From Variovorax paradoxus (GTDB lineage: Bacteria > Pseudomonadota > Gammaproteobacteria > Burkholderiales > Burkholderiaceae_C), in NCBI RefSeq assembly GCF_018614915.1, contig NZ_JAGGNU010000017.1, positions 231,390 through 295,389 of the forward strand: a stretch of DNA of 64,000 nt. Direction: 5' to 3'. This document shows, one piece after another, positions 20,630 to 29,842 of this stretch. The notes under the pieces were generated by a model. That model saw only the letters and a program-made list of their open reading frames with translations, ran no database searches and was not told where the DNA came from. Position 1 is the stretch's first letter. The number at the start of each line of letters is the position of its first letter. The translations under genes and the position numbers were made by a program.

Positions 20630-21784
20630 TCAGGCAGCTTCGCGTGCCGCCAGTTGCGACAGCACTTCCTCAGTGTGCTCGCCCACGCGCGCCAGCGCTT
20701 GCCGCACGCCGGGGCGGCGGCCGCCCATCAGGAGCGGCAGCAGCACCACCTCGGTCATGCCGCCATCGTCGCATTCCATCGGCACCAGGCCGCCGCTGGC
20801 CTTGAGGTGCGGATCGGCCATCAACTGGTCCGGCCGCACGATCGGCGCGTAGGGAATCCCGGCTTCCTCGAGCTTGGGCGACAGGTCGGCGATGTGATGC
20901 CGGGCCAGGATCTCGCCCAGACGCTTCAACAGGGCGGGTCGCACCGCAACCCGAAGCGCATTGTTGGCGAGCGCCGGATCGGCTGCGAGCTCAGGCGCAT
21001 CGATCACGCGGCACAAGGTCAGGAACTGCTTGTCGCTCACCGCGCCGATGAAGAGCTGCTCGCCTTCGGCCAAAGTGAAGACGTCGTAGACGCTCCAGGC
21101 CGACACGCGCGAGGGCATCGGCGGCGGCGGCTCGCCGGTCATCGCGAACTGCTGCATGTGCTGCGACGAGAGGAAGACGCAGTTCTCGAACAGCGCGCTC
21201 TGCACTTCCTGACCGCGGCCGGTGCGCTCGCGCTCGCGCAGCGCGGCCAGCACGCCGATGGCGCCGAACATGCCGCCCATGATGTCGTTGACCGAGGTGC
21301 CGGCGCGCAGCGGCCGGCCCTCGGGGCCGGTCATGTACGACAGGCCGCCCATCATCTGCACCACTTCGTCGAGCGCCAGCCGGTTCTCGTAAGGGCCGGG
21401 CAGAAACCCCTTGTGCGTCACATAGATCAGCCGCGGGCATTTCGCCGAGAGCGTCTCGTAGTCCAGGCCCAGTTTGCTCATCAGCCCGGGGCGGAAGTTC
21501 TCCAGCACCACGTCGCATTCGACGGCCAGCGCGGCCGCAGTCGCACGGCCTTCTTCCGTCGTGATGTCGAGCACCACGCTTTTCTTGTTGCGGTTGAATG
21601 AGCGGAAGAAGCCGATGCCCAGGCCCGGCAGCTTGCGCGTCTTGTCGCCGCCCGGCGGCTCGATCTTGATCACCTCGGCGCCGAGGTCGGCCAGGATCAT
21701 GCCGCAGGTCGGGCCCATCACCATGTGCGTGAACTCGAGCACGCGGAGGCCGGCGAGCGGCAGTTGCTTGTCTTCGGTGGTCAT
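20630..21784 (-). CDS. CaiB/BaiF (class III) CoA-transferase
   Basis: Family III CoA-transferase of 384 residues that moves CoA between carboxylic acids through an aspartyl-CoA adduct. Family blocks are LRVLEFTHMVMGPTCGMILADLGAEVIKIE at the N-terminus, FRSFNRNKKSVVLD, and LIYVTHKGFLPG; the Asp of ALDEVVQMMGG (about residue 167) is at the position of the catalytic Asp. The ATG at 21784 follows the HMG-CoA lyase stop by 11 bases. Human SUGCT, a succinate:hydroxymethylglutarate CoA-transferase, is in this family, which fits the neighbouring lyase. The exact acid is inferred. Confidence 0.9.
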   Translation of the reverse strand: MTTEDKQLPLAGLRVLEFTHMVMGPTCGMILADLGAEVIKIEPPGGDKTRKLPGLGIGFFRSFNRNKKSVVLDITTEEGRATAAALAVECDVVLENFRPGLMSKLGLDYETLSAKCPRLIYVTHKGFLPGPYENRLALDEVVQMMGGLSYMTGPEGRPLRAGTSVNDIMGGMFGAIGVLAALRERERTGRGQEVQSALFENCVFLSSQHMQQFAMTGEPPPPMPSRVSAWSVYDVFTLAEGEQLFIGAVSDKQFLTLCRVIDAPELAADPALANNALRVAVRPALLKRLGEILARHHIADLSPKLEEAGIPYAPIVRPDQLMADPHLKASGGLVPMECDDGGMTEVVLLPLLMGGRRPGVRQALARVGEHTEEVLSQLAAREAA

Positions 21785-21795
21785 GCTGTGCTTCG

Positions 21796-22740
21796 TCAGG
21801 CGGCAATGGTTTCGAAAGTCTTGGGCAGGCCGGCGCGCCACAGCGTGCCGTGCAGCGTCTCGCCGCCGAGCCACTCGGCCACGCGCTGGCGCAGCGCGAG
21901 CAGCCTGTCGATGTCGATGCCGGTCTCGACGCCCATGCTGCCCAGCATGTAGGCCAGGTCCTCGGTCGCGACATTGCCGCTCGCGCCCGGCGCATGCGGG
22001 CAACCGCCGATGCCGGCCAGGCAGGCATCGAAGCGCGAGACGCCGACTTCGAGCGCCGCATAGACGTTGGCCAGGCCCAGGCCGCGCGTGTCATGGAAGT
22101 GGCCGCACCAGAAGCGATCGCCGGCGATTTCCAGAGCCTCCTCGAACAGCTCGCGCACCATGGCCGGATCGGCATAGCCGACCGTGTCGGCCAGGCTCAC
22201 GCGGTCCGCGCCGGCGTCGAGCAAAGCCTGCATGAGGCGCAGCACCTCGCTCTTCTCGACATGGCCCTGGATCGTGCAGCCGAAGGCCGTTCCGACGCCG
22301 CCTTCGATCAGCGTGCTGGAACCGGCCGCGTCGCGCGCGGCGCGGATGCGGGCGACATCCGCCACCACCTCGTCGGGCGTCTTGCGCAGGTTGGCAAGGC
22401 TGTGGGCATGGCTGGCCGACAGCGGCACGATCATCAGGTCGGCGCCGCCGGCAATGGCGCTCTCGGCCCCGCGCAGGTTGGGCACCAGCACCGAGGCGAA
22501 AAGATCTGGCAGCGTCTTGGCGAACGCGAGCACTTCGGCCGTGTCGGCCAGTTGCGGTAAGAGCCGCGCCGGCACGAAGGAACCGACCTCGATCTCGCGC
22601 TGGCCCGCGGCATGCGCCGCGCGGATCCATTCGCGCTTGTGTTCGGTGGACAGGATGGTCGCGATGCTTTGCAGGCCGTCGCGCAGGCCGACTTCGCGAA
22701 TGACGGCGCTGCGCGGCAGCCGATGGTTGGGCGCTGGCAT
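21796..22740 (-). CDS. Hydroxymethylglutaryl-CoA lyase
   Basis: Cleaves HMG-CoA to acetoacetate and acetyl-CoA (TIM barrel, divalent metal). The 314-residue enzyme shows REVGLRDGLQ with the catalytic Arg-Asp pair, the metal-binding HFHDTRG near residue 213, and the signature GGCPHAPGASGNVATEDL with the active-site Cys. These are the residues expected of an active HMG-CoA lyase; GLRDGLQ replaces the usual GPRDGLQ. The ATG at 22740 is chosen because the in-frame upstream sequence runs into the divergent LysR promoter region. It is the promoter-proximal gene of hmgL-caiB-bug. The related citramalyl-CoA lyases are the main alternative. Confidence 0.92.
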   Translation of the reverse strand: MPAPNHRLPRSAVIREVGLRDGLQSIATILSTEHKREWIRAAHAAGQREIEVGSFVPARLLPQLADTAEVLAFAKTLPDLFASVLVPNLRGAESAIAGGADLMIVPLSASHAHSLANLRKTPDEVVADVARIRAARDAAGSSTLIEGGVGTAFGCTIQGHVEKSEVLRLMQALLDAGADRVSLADTVGYADPAMVRELFEEALEIAGDRFWCGHFHDTRGLGLANVYAALEVGVSRFDACLAGIGGCPHAPGASGNVATEDLAYMLGSMGVETGIDIDRLLALRQRVAEWLGGETLHGTLWRAGLPKTFETIAA

Positions 22741-22826
22741 GAGGTGTTGTCTCCGGACACCGGCACGAGCGCCGATGCATTGCCTGGACTTTAGGCATTC
22801 CGTTTCGATTGCAAAAGCGGTAATCT

Positions 22827-22857
22827 GGAACGCCAAACATTCCAAATCGGAACGCCA
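22827..22857. promoter_or_regulatory. Candidate LysR binding site upstream of the HMG-CoA lyase unit
   Basis: GGAACGCCA occurs twice, at 22827-22835 and 22849-22857, 22 bases apart (two helical turns). An inverted repeat TTCC-N5-GGAA at 22840-22852 fits the LysR T-N11-A box. The elements abut the start codon of the LysR gene at 22857, suiting autoregulation and control of the divergent operon. Confidence 0.5.
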
Positions 22858-23780
22858 TGCGCGACCTGGACCTGACGAGCCTGCGCCTGTTCGTGGCCGT
22901 CTGCGAAACCCGCAACATCGCCCGCGCCGGCGAGCAGCAGCACATCGTCGCCTCGGCGATCAGCAAGCGCCTGGCGCAGCTCGAAGAGGTCGTCGGCGAG
23001 ACGCTTTTCGAGCGCCGCCGGCGCGGCGTGACGCCGACCGCGGCCGGCGAGATCCTGCTCGAGCACGCGCGCGCCATGCTCGCGAGCGCCGACCGCGTGG
23101 CGCGCGACATGGCCGACCATGGCCGCGGCGTGAAAGGACAGGTGCGGGTGCTGGCCAGCATGTCCTCGATCGCCGAGTTCCTGCCCGACGACATCGCTGA
23201 CTTCCTGCAGACGCCGGCGCACCGCGACATCCGCGTCGACATCGAAGAAGCCTTGAGCCGCGACCTGGTGCGCGCGCTGCGCGAAGGCTCGGCGCCGGTG
23301 GGCGTGTGCTGGGATGCGGCGGACCTCGAAGGGCTGCAGGCCTGGCCCTACCGGCGCGACCGGCTGGCCATCGTTGCGCATCCTTCGCACGCCATTGCGC
23401 GCCGGCGGCGCTGCAGCTTCGAAGAGACGCTGGCGTTCGACCACGTGGGGCTGCCCGCTTCCACCGCGGTCCACATCATGCTGGCGCGGGCGGCCGCGAT
23501 CATCGGCCGGCCGCTCAGCTACCGCGCGGCGGTGTCGACCTTCGATGCGGCGCTGCGCTGCGTGCGCGCGAACCTCGGCATCGCCGTGGTGCCGCGCGAG
23601 GTGATCGATCCGCTCGCGGCCAGCTTCGGCTTGCGCGTGGTGCCGCTCTCCGACGCCTGGGCCGAGCGCCGCTTCGCGATCTGCTTTCGCAGCGAGGCCA
23701 ATCTGTCGCCCGCGGCCAAGTTGCTGGTTGCGCATCTGCGCGACCGGGCTGCGGCGTCCGCGCTCAACGCTTCTTCCTGA
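22857..23780 (+). CDS. LysR family regulator of the CoA-transferase/lyase unit
   Basis: LysR-type activator of 307 residues. The winged helix-turn-helix is at residues 1-60 (LTSLRLFVAVCETRNIARAG, ASAISKRLAQLEEVVGETLFERRRRGV), followed by a two-lobe effector domain. It is divergent from the HMG-CoA lyase gene with a 116-base gap containing a T-N11-A palindrome and direct repeats, so it probably controls that unit in response to its substrate or CoA ester. The 3' end overlaps the next, convergent LysR gene by 17 bases. Confidence 0.92.
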   Translation: MRDLDLTSLRLFVAVCETRNIARAGEQQHIVASAISKRLAQLEEVVGETLFERRRRGVTPTAAGEILLEHARAMLASADRVARDMADHGRGVKGQVRVLASMSSIAEFLPDDIADFLQTPAHRDIRVDIEEALSRDLVRALREGSAPVGVCWDAADLEGLQAWPYRRDRLAIVAHPSHAIARRRRCSFEETLAFDHVGLPASTAVHIMLARAAAIIGRPLSYRAAVSTFDAALRCVRANLGIAVVPREVIDPLAASFGLRVVPLSDAWAERRFAICFRSEANLSPAAKLLVAHLRDRAAASALNASS

Positions 23781-24693
23781 GCGTCGCGGCTTCGGCCGGC
23801 GGCCAGTAGCGCGCGTCGACAAAGCGCGCCGCCAGGAAGTCGAGCATCGCGCGCAGCGCGGCCGGCATCTGGCGGCGTGAGGCGTAGACACCGTAAACCC
23901 CCATCGTCTGCGGCCGCCAGTCGGGCAGCAGCGCGACCAGGCGGCCGCTCGCCACCAGCGGCGCGGCCGAGTACTCGGGCTGCATTGCAATGCCGGCATT
24001 TTCGAGTACGGCCGTCAGCAGCACCGACGATTCATTGGCGCTGAGATTGCCGCCCACGGGCACCGCCAGCTGCCGGCCCTTGTGCTCGAACTGCCACAGG
24101 CTCTTGCCGAAATACGAATAGGTCAGGCAGTTGTGCAGCGAGAGCTCCTGCGGCGAGCGCGGCGTGCCGTGCTCGGCCAGGTAGGCCGGCGTCGCGCACA
24201 CCACCGAGCCGCAGCTTCCCAGCGGCCGCGCGATCAGGTTGGGGTCGAGGTCGTTGGTGATGCGGATCGCGAGGTCGATGCGCTCTTCCACCAGGTTGAC
24301 GGTGCGGTCGCTGATGCTCAGGTCGATCGCGGTCTGCGGGTAGCGGCGCAGGAACGCCGCCACGGCCGCGGCCAGCACGTCCTGCGCGATCGACTGGGCA
24401 CAGCTCAGGCGCAGCAGGCCCTGGGGCGCATCGGCCTCGGTGGCCACGGCCATCGGCATCTGGCCGGCAATCTCGAGCATCTGGCGGCAGCGCGCCAGCG
24501 TCTCTTCGCCCGCCGGCGTGAGGCTGATGCGGCGCGTCGTGCGATGCAGCAGGCGCGCGCCGGCCCATGTTTCCATGTGCGCCAGGTAGCGCGTGACCAT
24601 GGCGCGCGACATGTCGAGCGCCTCGGCCGTGGCCGTCATGCTGGCGCGCTCGGCGACGTTCACGAACACTTTGGAAGCGGTAATGCGGTCCAC
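23764..24693 (-). CDS. LysR family regulator divergent from the FrnE-like gene
   Basis: LysR-type regulator of 309 residues. The N-terminal HTH (VFVNVAERASMTATAEALDMSRAMVTRYLAHME) and the RRISLTPAG block identify it. The start is GTG at 24693. It is divergent from the FrnE-like and NAD(P)-binding genes, 79 bases away, and most likely controls them. The variant AMVTRYLAHMETWAGARLLHR in the recognition helix places it in the large group of LysR proteins next to oxidoreductases. No ligand can be inferred. Confidence 0.9.
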   Translation of the reverse strand: MDRITASKVFVNVAERASMTATAEALDMSRAMVTRYLAHMETWAGARLLHRTTRRISLTPAGEETLARCRQMLEIAGQMPMAVATEADAPQGLLRLSCAQSIAQDVLAAAVAAFLRRYPQTAIDLSISDRTVNLVEERIDLAIRITNDLDPNLIARPLGSCGSVVCATPAYLAEHGTPRSPQELSLHNCLTYSYFGKSLWQFEHKGRQLAVPVGGNLSANESSVLLTAVLENAGIAMQPEYSAAPLVASGRLVALLPDWRPQTMGVYGVYASRRQMPAALRAMLDFLAARFVDARYWPPAEAATLRKKR

Positions 24694-24772
24694 GGTTTGA
24701 TCGATTCAAGCAACAAACCTTTGCATGGTAGGTGGTTTTTTGATCGAAACGCGAAACATAAGATCAAAGCCC

Positions 24773-25426
24773 ATGAGCTCCAACACCCTGCATTACCTCT
24801 TCGACCCGCTGTGCGGCTGGTGCTACGCGGCTGCCCCGCTGGTGCAGGCGGCGCGCGCGGTGCCCGGCCTCGCGCTTGCGGCGCATGGCGGCGGCATGAT
24901 GACCGGCGCCAACCGCCGGACCATCACGGCCCCATGGCGCGACTACGTGATGCCGCACGACCGGCGCATCGCCCAGCTGACGGGCCAGCCCTTCGGCGAG
25001 GCCTACTTCGAAGGCCTGCTGCGCGACACCACGGCGGTCATGGACTCGGAGCCGCCGACCACGGCCATCCTCGCGGCAGAAGCGCTCGGCGGCCGCGGTC
25101 TCGATCTGCTGCAGCACCTGCAGCGCGCGCACTACGTCGAGGGGCGCCGCATCGCCGACCGGGCCGTGTTGCACGAACTGGCGATCGACATCGGGCTCGA
25201 CGGCGACGCGTTCGGCGCCCTGTTCGCGCAGCAGGCAGGCGAAGCCACCCGGCAACACATCGCAGACAGCCGCGCGCTGCTGGCGCGCGTCGGCGGTGGC
25301 GGCTTTCCGACTTTCGCGCTGGCGCGCCGCGACGGCCGTCTCGAACGCATCGACGCCAGCGCTTGGCTGGGCCGACCCGAGGCCTGGCAAGAGCAGTTGG
25401 CGCAGATGACGCTGCAAGCCGCCTGA
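24773..25426 (+). CDS. DsbA/FrnE-like thioredoxin-fold protein
   Basis: Cytosolic DsbA-superfamily protein of 217 residues without a signal peptide. The redox motif is CGWC at residues 14-17 (LFDPLCGWCYAAAPL), and GGGGFPTFAL near 175 carries the cis-Pro. Relatives include FrnE and 2-hydroxychromene-2-carboxylate isomerase-like proteins; the CGWC pair points to a disulfide reductase or isomerase rather than a GST-type isomerase. The ATG at 24773 gives the family start; the in-frame ORF extends 16 codons further. Followed after 35 bases by an NAD(P)-binding protein gene, probably one operon under the divergent LysR. Confidence 0.88.
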   Translation: MSSNTLHYLFDPLCGWCYAAAPLVQAARAVPGLALAAHGGGMMTGANRRTITAPWRDYVMPHDRRIAQLTGQPFGEAYFEGLLRDTTAVMDSEPPTTAILAAEALGGRGLDLLQHLQRAHYVEGRRIADRAVLHELAIDIGLDGDAFGALFAQQAGEATRQHIADSRALLARVGGGGFPTFALARRDGRLERIDASAWLGRPEAWQEQLAQMTLQAA

Positions 25427-25461
25427 GCCTTATTCCGTTTTCGTCAACCAGGAGTCATTTC

Positions 25462-26079
25462 ATGAGCCACATCGCCATCCTCGGCATCACCGGCCGCGCC
25501 GGTTCCCGCATCGCCAGCGAACTGCTGCGACGCGGCCACACCGTCACCGGCATCGCGCGCAATGTCGAGAAGGCAGAGGCCCGGCCAGGTCTCGGCCTCA
25601 AGCAGGCCGATGCCACGCAACTCGACGCGCTGGTGCCGCTGCTGCGCGGCCACGACGCCGTGATCAGCTCGACCCATTTCGCAGGCGGCATCGATGCGGC
25701 CACGGCCATCGCCGCCGCCAGGAAGGCCGGCGTGCCGCGTCTGCTGGTGGTCGGCGGCGCCGGCAGCCTCGAAATCGCGCCCGCCAAGGCCCTGGTCGAC
25801 ACGCCCGAGTTCCCCGCCGCCTACAAGGCGGAAGCGCTGGCCGGCCGCGCCTTCCTCGAGCTACTGCGTGCCGAGAAAGACCTGGACTGGACCTTCATCT
25901 CGCCCTCCGCGCTGTTCGAGCCCGGCGAGCGCACCGGCAGATACCGCGTCGGCGGCAACCAGTTGCTGGCCGACGCCAACGGCAAGAGCTGGATCTCGAT
26001 GGAGGACTACGCGATCGCGATGGCCGACGAGATCGAGAAGCCGGCGCATTCGCGCCAGCGCTTCACCGTCGGCTACTGA
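25462..26079 (+). CDS. NAD(P)H-binding protein, NmrA/atypical SDR type
   Basis: Atypical short-chain dehydrogenase of 205 residues with an N-terminal Rossmann motif GITGRAGSRIASELLRRGH at residues 7-25. VVGGAGSLE near 97 and WTFISPSALFEPGERTG near 145 match the NAD(P)H-binding YwnB-like group. The classical YxxxK catalytic pair is not evident, so it may be a redox sensor or quinone reductase-like enzyme. RBS AGGAG precedes the ATG. It ends overlapping the SRPBCC gene tail to tail by seven bases. Confidence 0.88.
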   Translation: MSHIAILGITGRAGSRIASELLRRGHTVTGIARNVEKAEARPGLGLKQADATQLDALVPLLRGHDAVISSTHFAGGIDAATAIAAARKAGVPRLLVVGGAGSLEIAPAKALVDTPEFPAAYKAEALAGRAFLELLRAEKDLDWTFISPSALFEPGERTGRYRVGGNQLLADANGKSWISMEDYAIAMADEIEKPAHSRQRFTVGY

Positions 26080-26486
26080 GCGGCGGCAGGCGCCTCAAGG
26101 GTCTTCTTCATCACGCGCAGCCCCTCGTCGATCATCGCGCCAATCGCGCCCGCCGCCTCGTGCGGCAGCAGGTCGGCGATCCAGACGATGCGGCTGCGCT
26201 GGTCGCCCTCGGCAAACACCTGCACCGATGCGTTGTAGTGCGAGAGCTGGCCACTGGTCGCCGACCAGGCCAGCCGGCGCGCGGCATCGTCGAGATCGAC
26301 GATCGCCTCGCGCACCACCAGGCCGTTGCCGAAGGTGACGATGCGGGCTTCGCCCTGGCCTTCGAGCCGGCAGTCGGTCACGAAGCCCGGCACCAGCCGG
26401 CGGTGGATTTCGCCGACATCGCGCACGACTTCCCAGATCTGCTCGGCGCCCGCCGCCACCTGCACTTCGCGTCGAATGGATGCCAT
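26073..26486 (-). CDS. SRPBCC family protein
   Basis: Ligand-binding START/polyketide-cyclase-type domain of 137 residues covering the whole protein (REVQVAAGAEQIWEVVRDVGEIHRRLVPGF at the N-terminus, GAIGAMIDEGLRVMKKTLE at the C-terminus). Such proteins bind hydrophobic small molecules; no enzymatic residues can be assigned. The ATG at 26486 has AGGAGA upstream. It lies 30 bases after livF and is the last gene of the vanA-vanR-vanB-liv run, so it may bind an aromatic intermediate of that pathway. This link is inference. Confidence 0.85.
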   Translation of the reverse strand: MASIRREVQVAAGAEQIWEVVRDVGEIHRRLVPGFVTDCRLEGQGEARIVTFGNGLVVREAIVDLDDAARRLAWSATSGQLSHYNASVQVFAEGDQRSRIVWIADLLPHEAAGAIGAMIDEGLRVMKKTLEAPAAAQ

Positions 26487-26516
26487 GTCCAAGTCTCCTG
26501 AGTCCAGGAGCGCATC

Positions 26517-27213
26517 CTAGCGCGCAACGCCGAGCAGCCGCTCCAGCACCTCGGGCTGCGTGCGCAGCGCAGCCGCGCGATCGGCATGCACCACGGTGCC
26601 GTGGTCGAGCACCACGGCCTCATCGGAGATCGAGAGGATCGCCTGCGGATGCTGCTCGACGATGATCGCCGCCAGCCCCTCGTCTTGCGTGATGCGGCGG
26701 ATCGCGCGCAGCAGCTCTTCGACGATGATCGGCGCCAGGCCTTCCAGCGGCTCGTCGAGCAGCAGCAGCCGCGGATTGACCACCAGCGCGCGCGCGACCG
26801 CGAGCATCTGCTGCTCGCCGCCCGACAGCTGGGTGCCGAGGTTGGTCTTGCGCTCGGCCAGGCGCGGGAACATCTCGTAGACGCGCTGCGGATTCCACTT
26901 GCCGGGCCGCTCGACCGCCGTGAGGTTCTCGTGCACCGTGAGCGACTTGAAGATGTTGCGCTCCTGCGGCACCCAGCCGATGCCGGCCGCGGCGCGCTGG
27001 TGCGGCGAGAGCTTGTGCAGCGCCACGCCGCCCAGCGTGATGCTGCCGCCGTGCTGGCGCGTCGCGCCGGCCAGCGCGTTGATCAGCGTGGTCTTGCCGG
27101 TGCCGTTGCGGCCCAGGAGCGCGAGCGTCTGGCCTTCGCCGAGCGCGAGCGCGATGTCGTGCAGGACCACGGCTTCGCCGTAGCCGGCGCTCAGATTCTC
27201 AATACGCAGCAAC

Positions 27214-27221
<8 letters not shown>
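26517..27221 (-). CDS. livF: Branched-chain/aromatic acid ABC transporter ATPase LivF-like
   Basis: ATP-binding subunit of a HAAT-family importer. The 234 residues show Walker A LLGRNGTGKTT at about 36-46, Q-loop WVPQERNIF, ABC signature LSGGEQQMLAVARAL and Walker B LLLLDEPLEGLAP. Start chosen at ATG 27221 (MSELLRIENLS), which overlaps the livG stop by eight bases. Sits in the order livJ-H-M-G-F downstream of vanA-vanR-vanB, which suggests an aromatic acid rather than leucine as substrate. Confidence 0.93.
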
Positions 27222-27971
<750 letters not shown>

Positions 27972-27975
<4 letters not shown>

Positions 27976-28946
27976 GGCTTCGCCCCCTTGCGCGCGCCGA
28001 ACCAGGTCCAGGGCTTCAACAGGCGGTCGCGCCCCACCAGCACCAAGAGCACCAGGATCAGGCCGATCCAGAACATCCAGTACTGCGGCGTCACGGCGGA
28101 CAGCCAGTTCTGCAGCAGCTTGAACACGATCGCGCCCGCGACGCCGCCGTAGAGCCAGCCGACGCCGCCGATCACCAGCATCAGCAGCACGTCGGCCGAG
28201 CGGTCGAAGGCCAGCACGTCGAGCGAAGCGAAGCCGGTGGTCTGCGCCAGCAACGCGCCCGCCGCGCCGGCCACCGCGGCGGCCACGGTGTAGATCACCG
28301 CGATGCGCGAGACCACCGGGATGCCGATCGCCATTGCGCGCAGGCGGTTGTCGCGCACTGCCTTCAGCGTGGCGCCGAAAGGCGAGTGCACGAGGCGCCG
28401 CATCAGCAGGAACAGCAGCAGCATCACGGCCAGCGAATACCAGGCGGCCGTGCGGCCATAGAGATCGAATTCGAACAGGCCCAGCACCGGGCCCATCACC
28501 ACCCCCTGCAGGCCGTCGGCACCGCCGGTCAGCCAGTCGAGCTTGTTCGCGAGTTCGAGCAAAAGCAGCGCGGTGCCGAGCGTGACCATGAGCCGCGTGA
28601 GATCGCTGCCGCGCAGGATCGTGATGCTTGCCACAGCGCCGAGCGCGGCACAGAGCAGCACCGCGACGACCAGCCCGACGGTCGGATCGGGCATCGCCAG
28701 CTTGGCGAACAGCGCGGCTGCATAGGCTCCGAAGCCGAAGAAGGCCGCATGCCCCAGCGACACGATGCCGGTGTAGCCCAGGATCAGGTCGAGCGACATC
28801 GCGAACAGCGCGACGATCGCGATCTCGTTGATCAGCAGCGCATGCGAGGGCAGCAGCCCCGGCAGCACGAAGGCCACGGCCCAGACCGCGAACTCCCACG
28901 GCCGCCAGCGCGCCTTCTGCAGGAGCGATTTCTGAAGATCTATCAC
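27972..28946 (-). CDS. livM: ABC transporter permease LivM-like
   Basis: Inner-membrane permease with about ten hydrophobic segments in 324 residues. The conserved LDLILGYTGIVSLGHAAFFGFGAY block at about 50-73 is diagnostic of LivM, and VIGGVGWLYGGVAGA is near the C-terminus. It begins with GTG at 28946, which overlaps the livH stop codon by four bases. The C-terminal tail is basic (GARKGAKP). Confidence 0.92.
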
Positions 28947-29815
28947 TTCGCTCCTTTGCGGGTGAACAGCCCTTGCGGCCGCCACAGCAGGATCATGATC
29001 ATCAGCAGGTAGACCGTGAAGGCGCCCATCTTGGGAATGAAGTACTTGCCCGCCACGTCCGCGATGCCGAGCAGCAGCGCGGCCAGCAAGGGGCCGGTGA
29101 TCGACGAGGTGCCGCCGACCGAGACCACGATCAGGAAATAGATCATGTACTTGAGCGGGAAGGTCGGGTCCATGCCGAGGATCTCGGCGCCGAGCGCGCC
29201 GCCCAGCCCCGCCAGCCCCGAGCCGACCGCGAAGGTCAGCAGGAACACGACGTTGACGTTGATGCCGAGCCCGGCCGCGACGCGCGGGTCGTCCACCGCC
29301 GCGCGCAAGCGGCTGCCGAAACGCGTCTTCGAAAGGATCAGCTGCAGCACCACCGTGAGCACCGCGCACACGCCGATGATGAAGAGCCGGTAGTGGCCCA
29401 TGCCCAAGAGCCAGGGCTCGTCGCCGATCTCGGTGCGGCCGCGCAGCCAGTCCGGCAGGTGGATGTTCTGCTGCGAGGAGCCGACGAAGTAGTCGATGGC
29501 GGCCACCGCCATGAAGGCCAGCCCGATCGAGAACAGCACCTGGTCCAGGTGCGGCTTGCCGTACATGGGCCGGTAAAGCGTGCGTTCGAGCAGCGCGCCG
29601 ACCAGCGCGACCACGATGAAGGCGAGCGGCAGGCAGGCCAGGAAAGGCAGGCCCAGCTTCTGCATCGCGAACACCGTGAGATAGCCGCCGGCCATCGCGA
29701 AAGCGCCGTGCGCGAGGTTGATGAAGTTCATCAAGCCCAGCGTCACGGCCAGGCCGACCGCGAGCACGAACAGCAGCATGCCGTAGGCGATGCCGTCGAA
29801 GAGGATAGTGAGCAT
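28943..29815 (-). CDS. livH: ABC transporter permease LivH-like
   Basis: First permease of the importer, 290 residues and about eight membrane segments. TLGLMNFINLAHGAFAMAGGY at about 26-46 and DDPRVAAGLGINV near 175 are the typical LivH blocks. It starts 27 bases after the receptor gene and overlaps livM by four bases, so the transporter genes form one translation-coupled unit. Confidence 0.92.
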   Translation of the reverse strand: MLTILFDGIAYGMLLFVLAVGLAVTLGLMNFINLAHGAFAMAGGYLTVFAMQKLGLPFLACLPLAFIVVALVGALLERTLYRPMYGKPHLDQVLFSIGLAFMAVAAIDYFVGSSQQNIHLPDWLRGRTEIGDEPWLLGMGHYRLFIIGVCAVLTVVLQLILSKTRFGSRLRAAVDDPRVAAGLGINVNVVFLLTFAVGSGLAGLGGALGAEILGMDPTFPLKYMIYFLIVVSVGGTSSITGPLLAALLLGIADVAGKYFIPKMGAFTVYLLMIMILLWRPQGLFTRKGAK

Positions 29816-29842
29816 GCGGCTGTCCGGAACGCCAGCGGGGCC

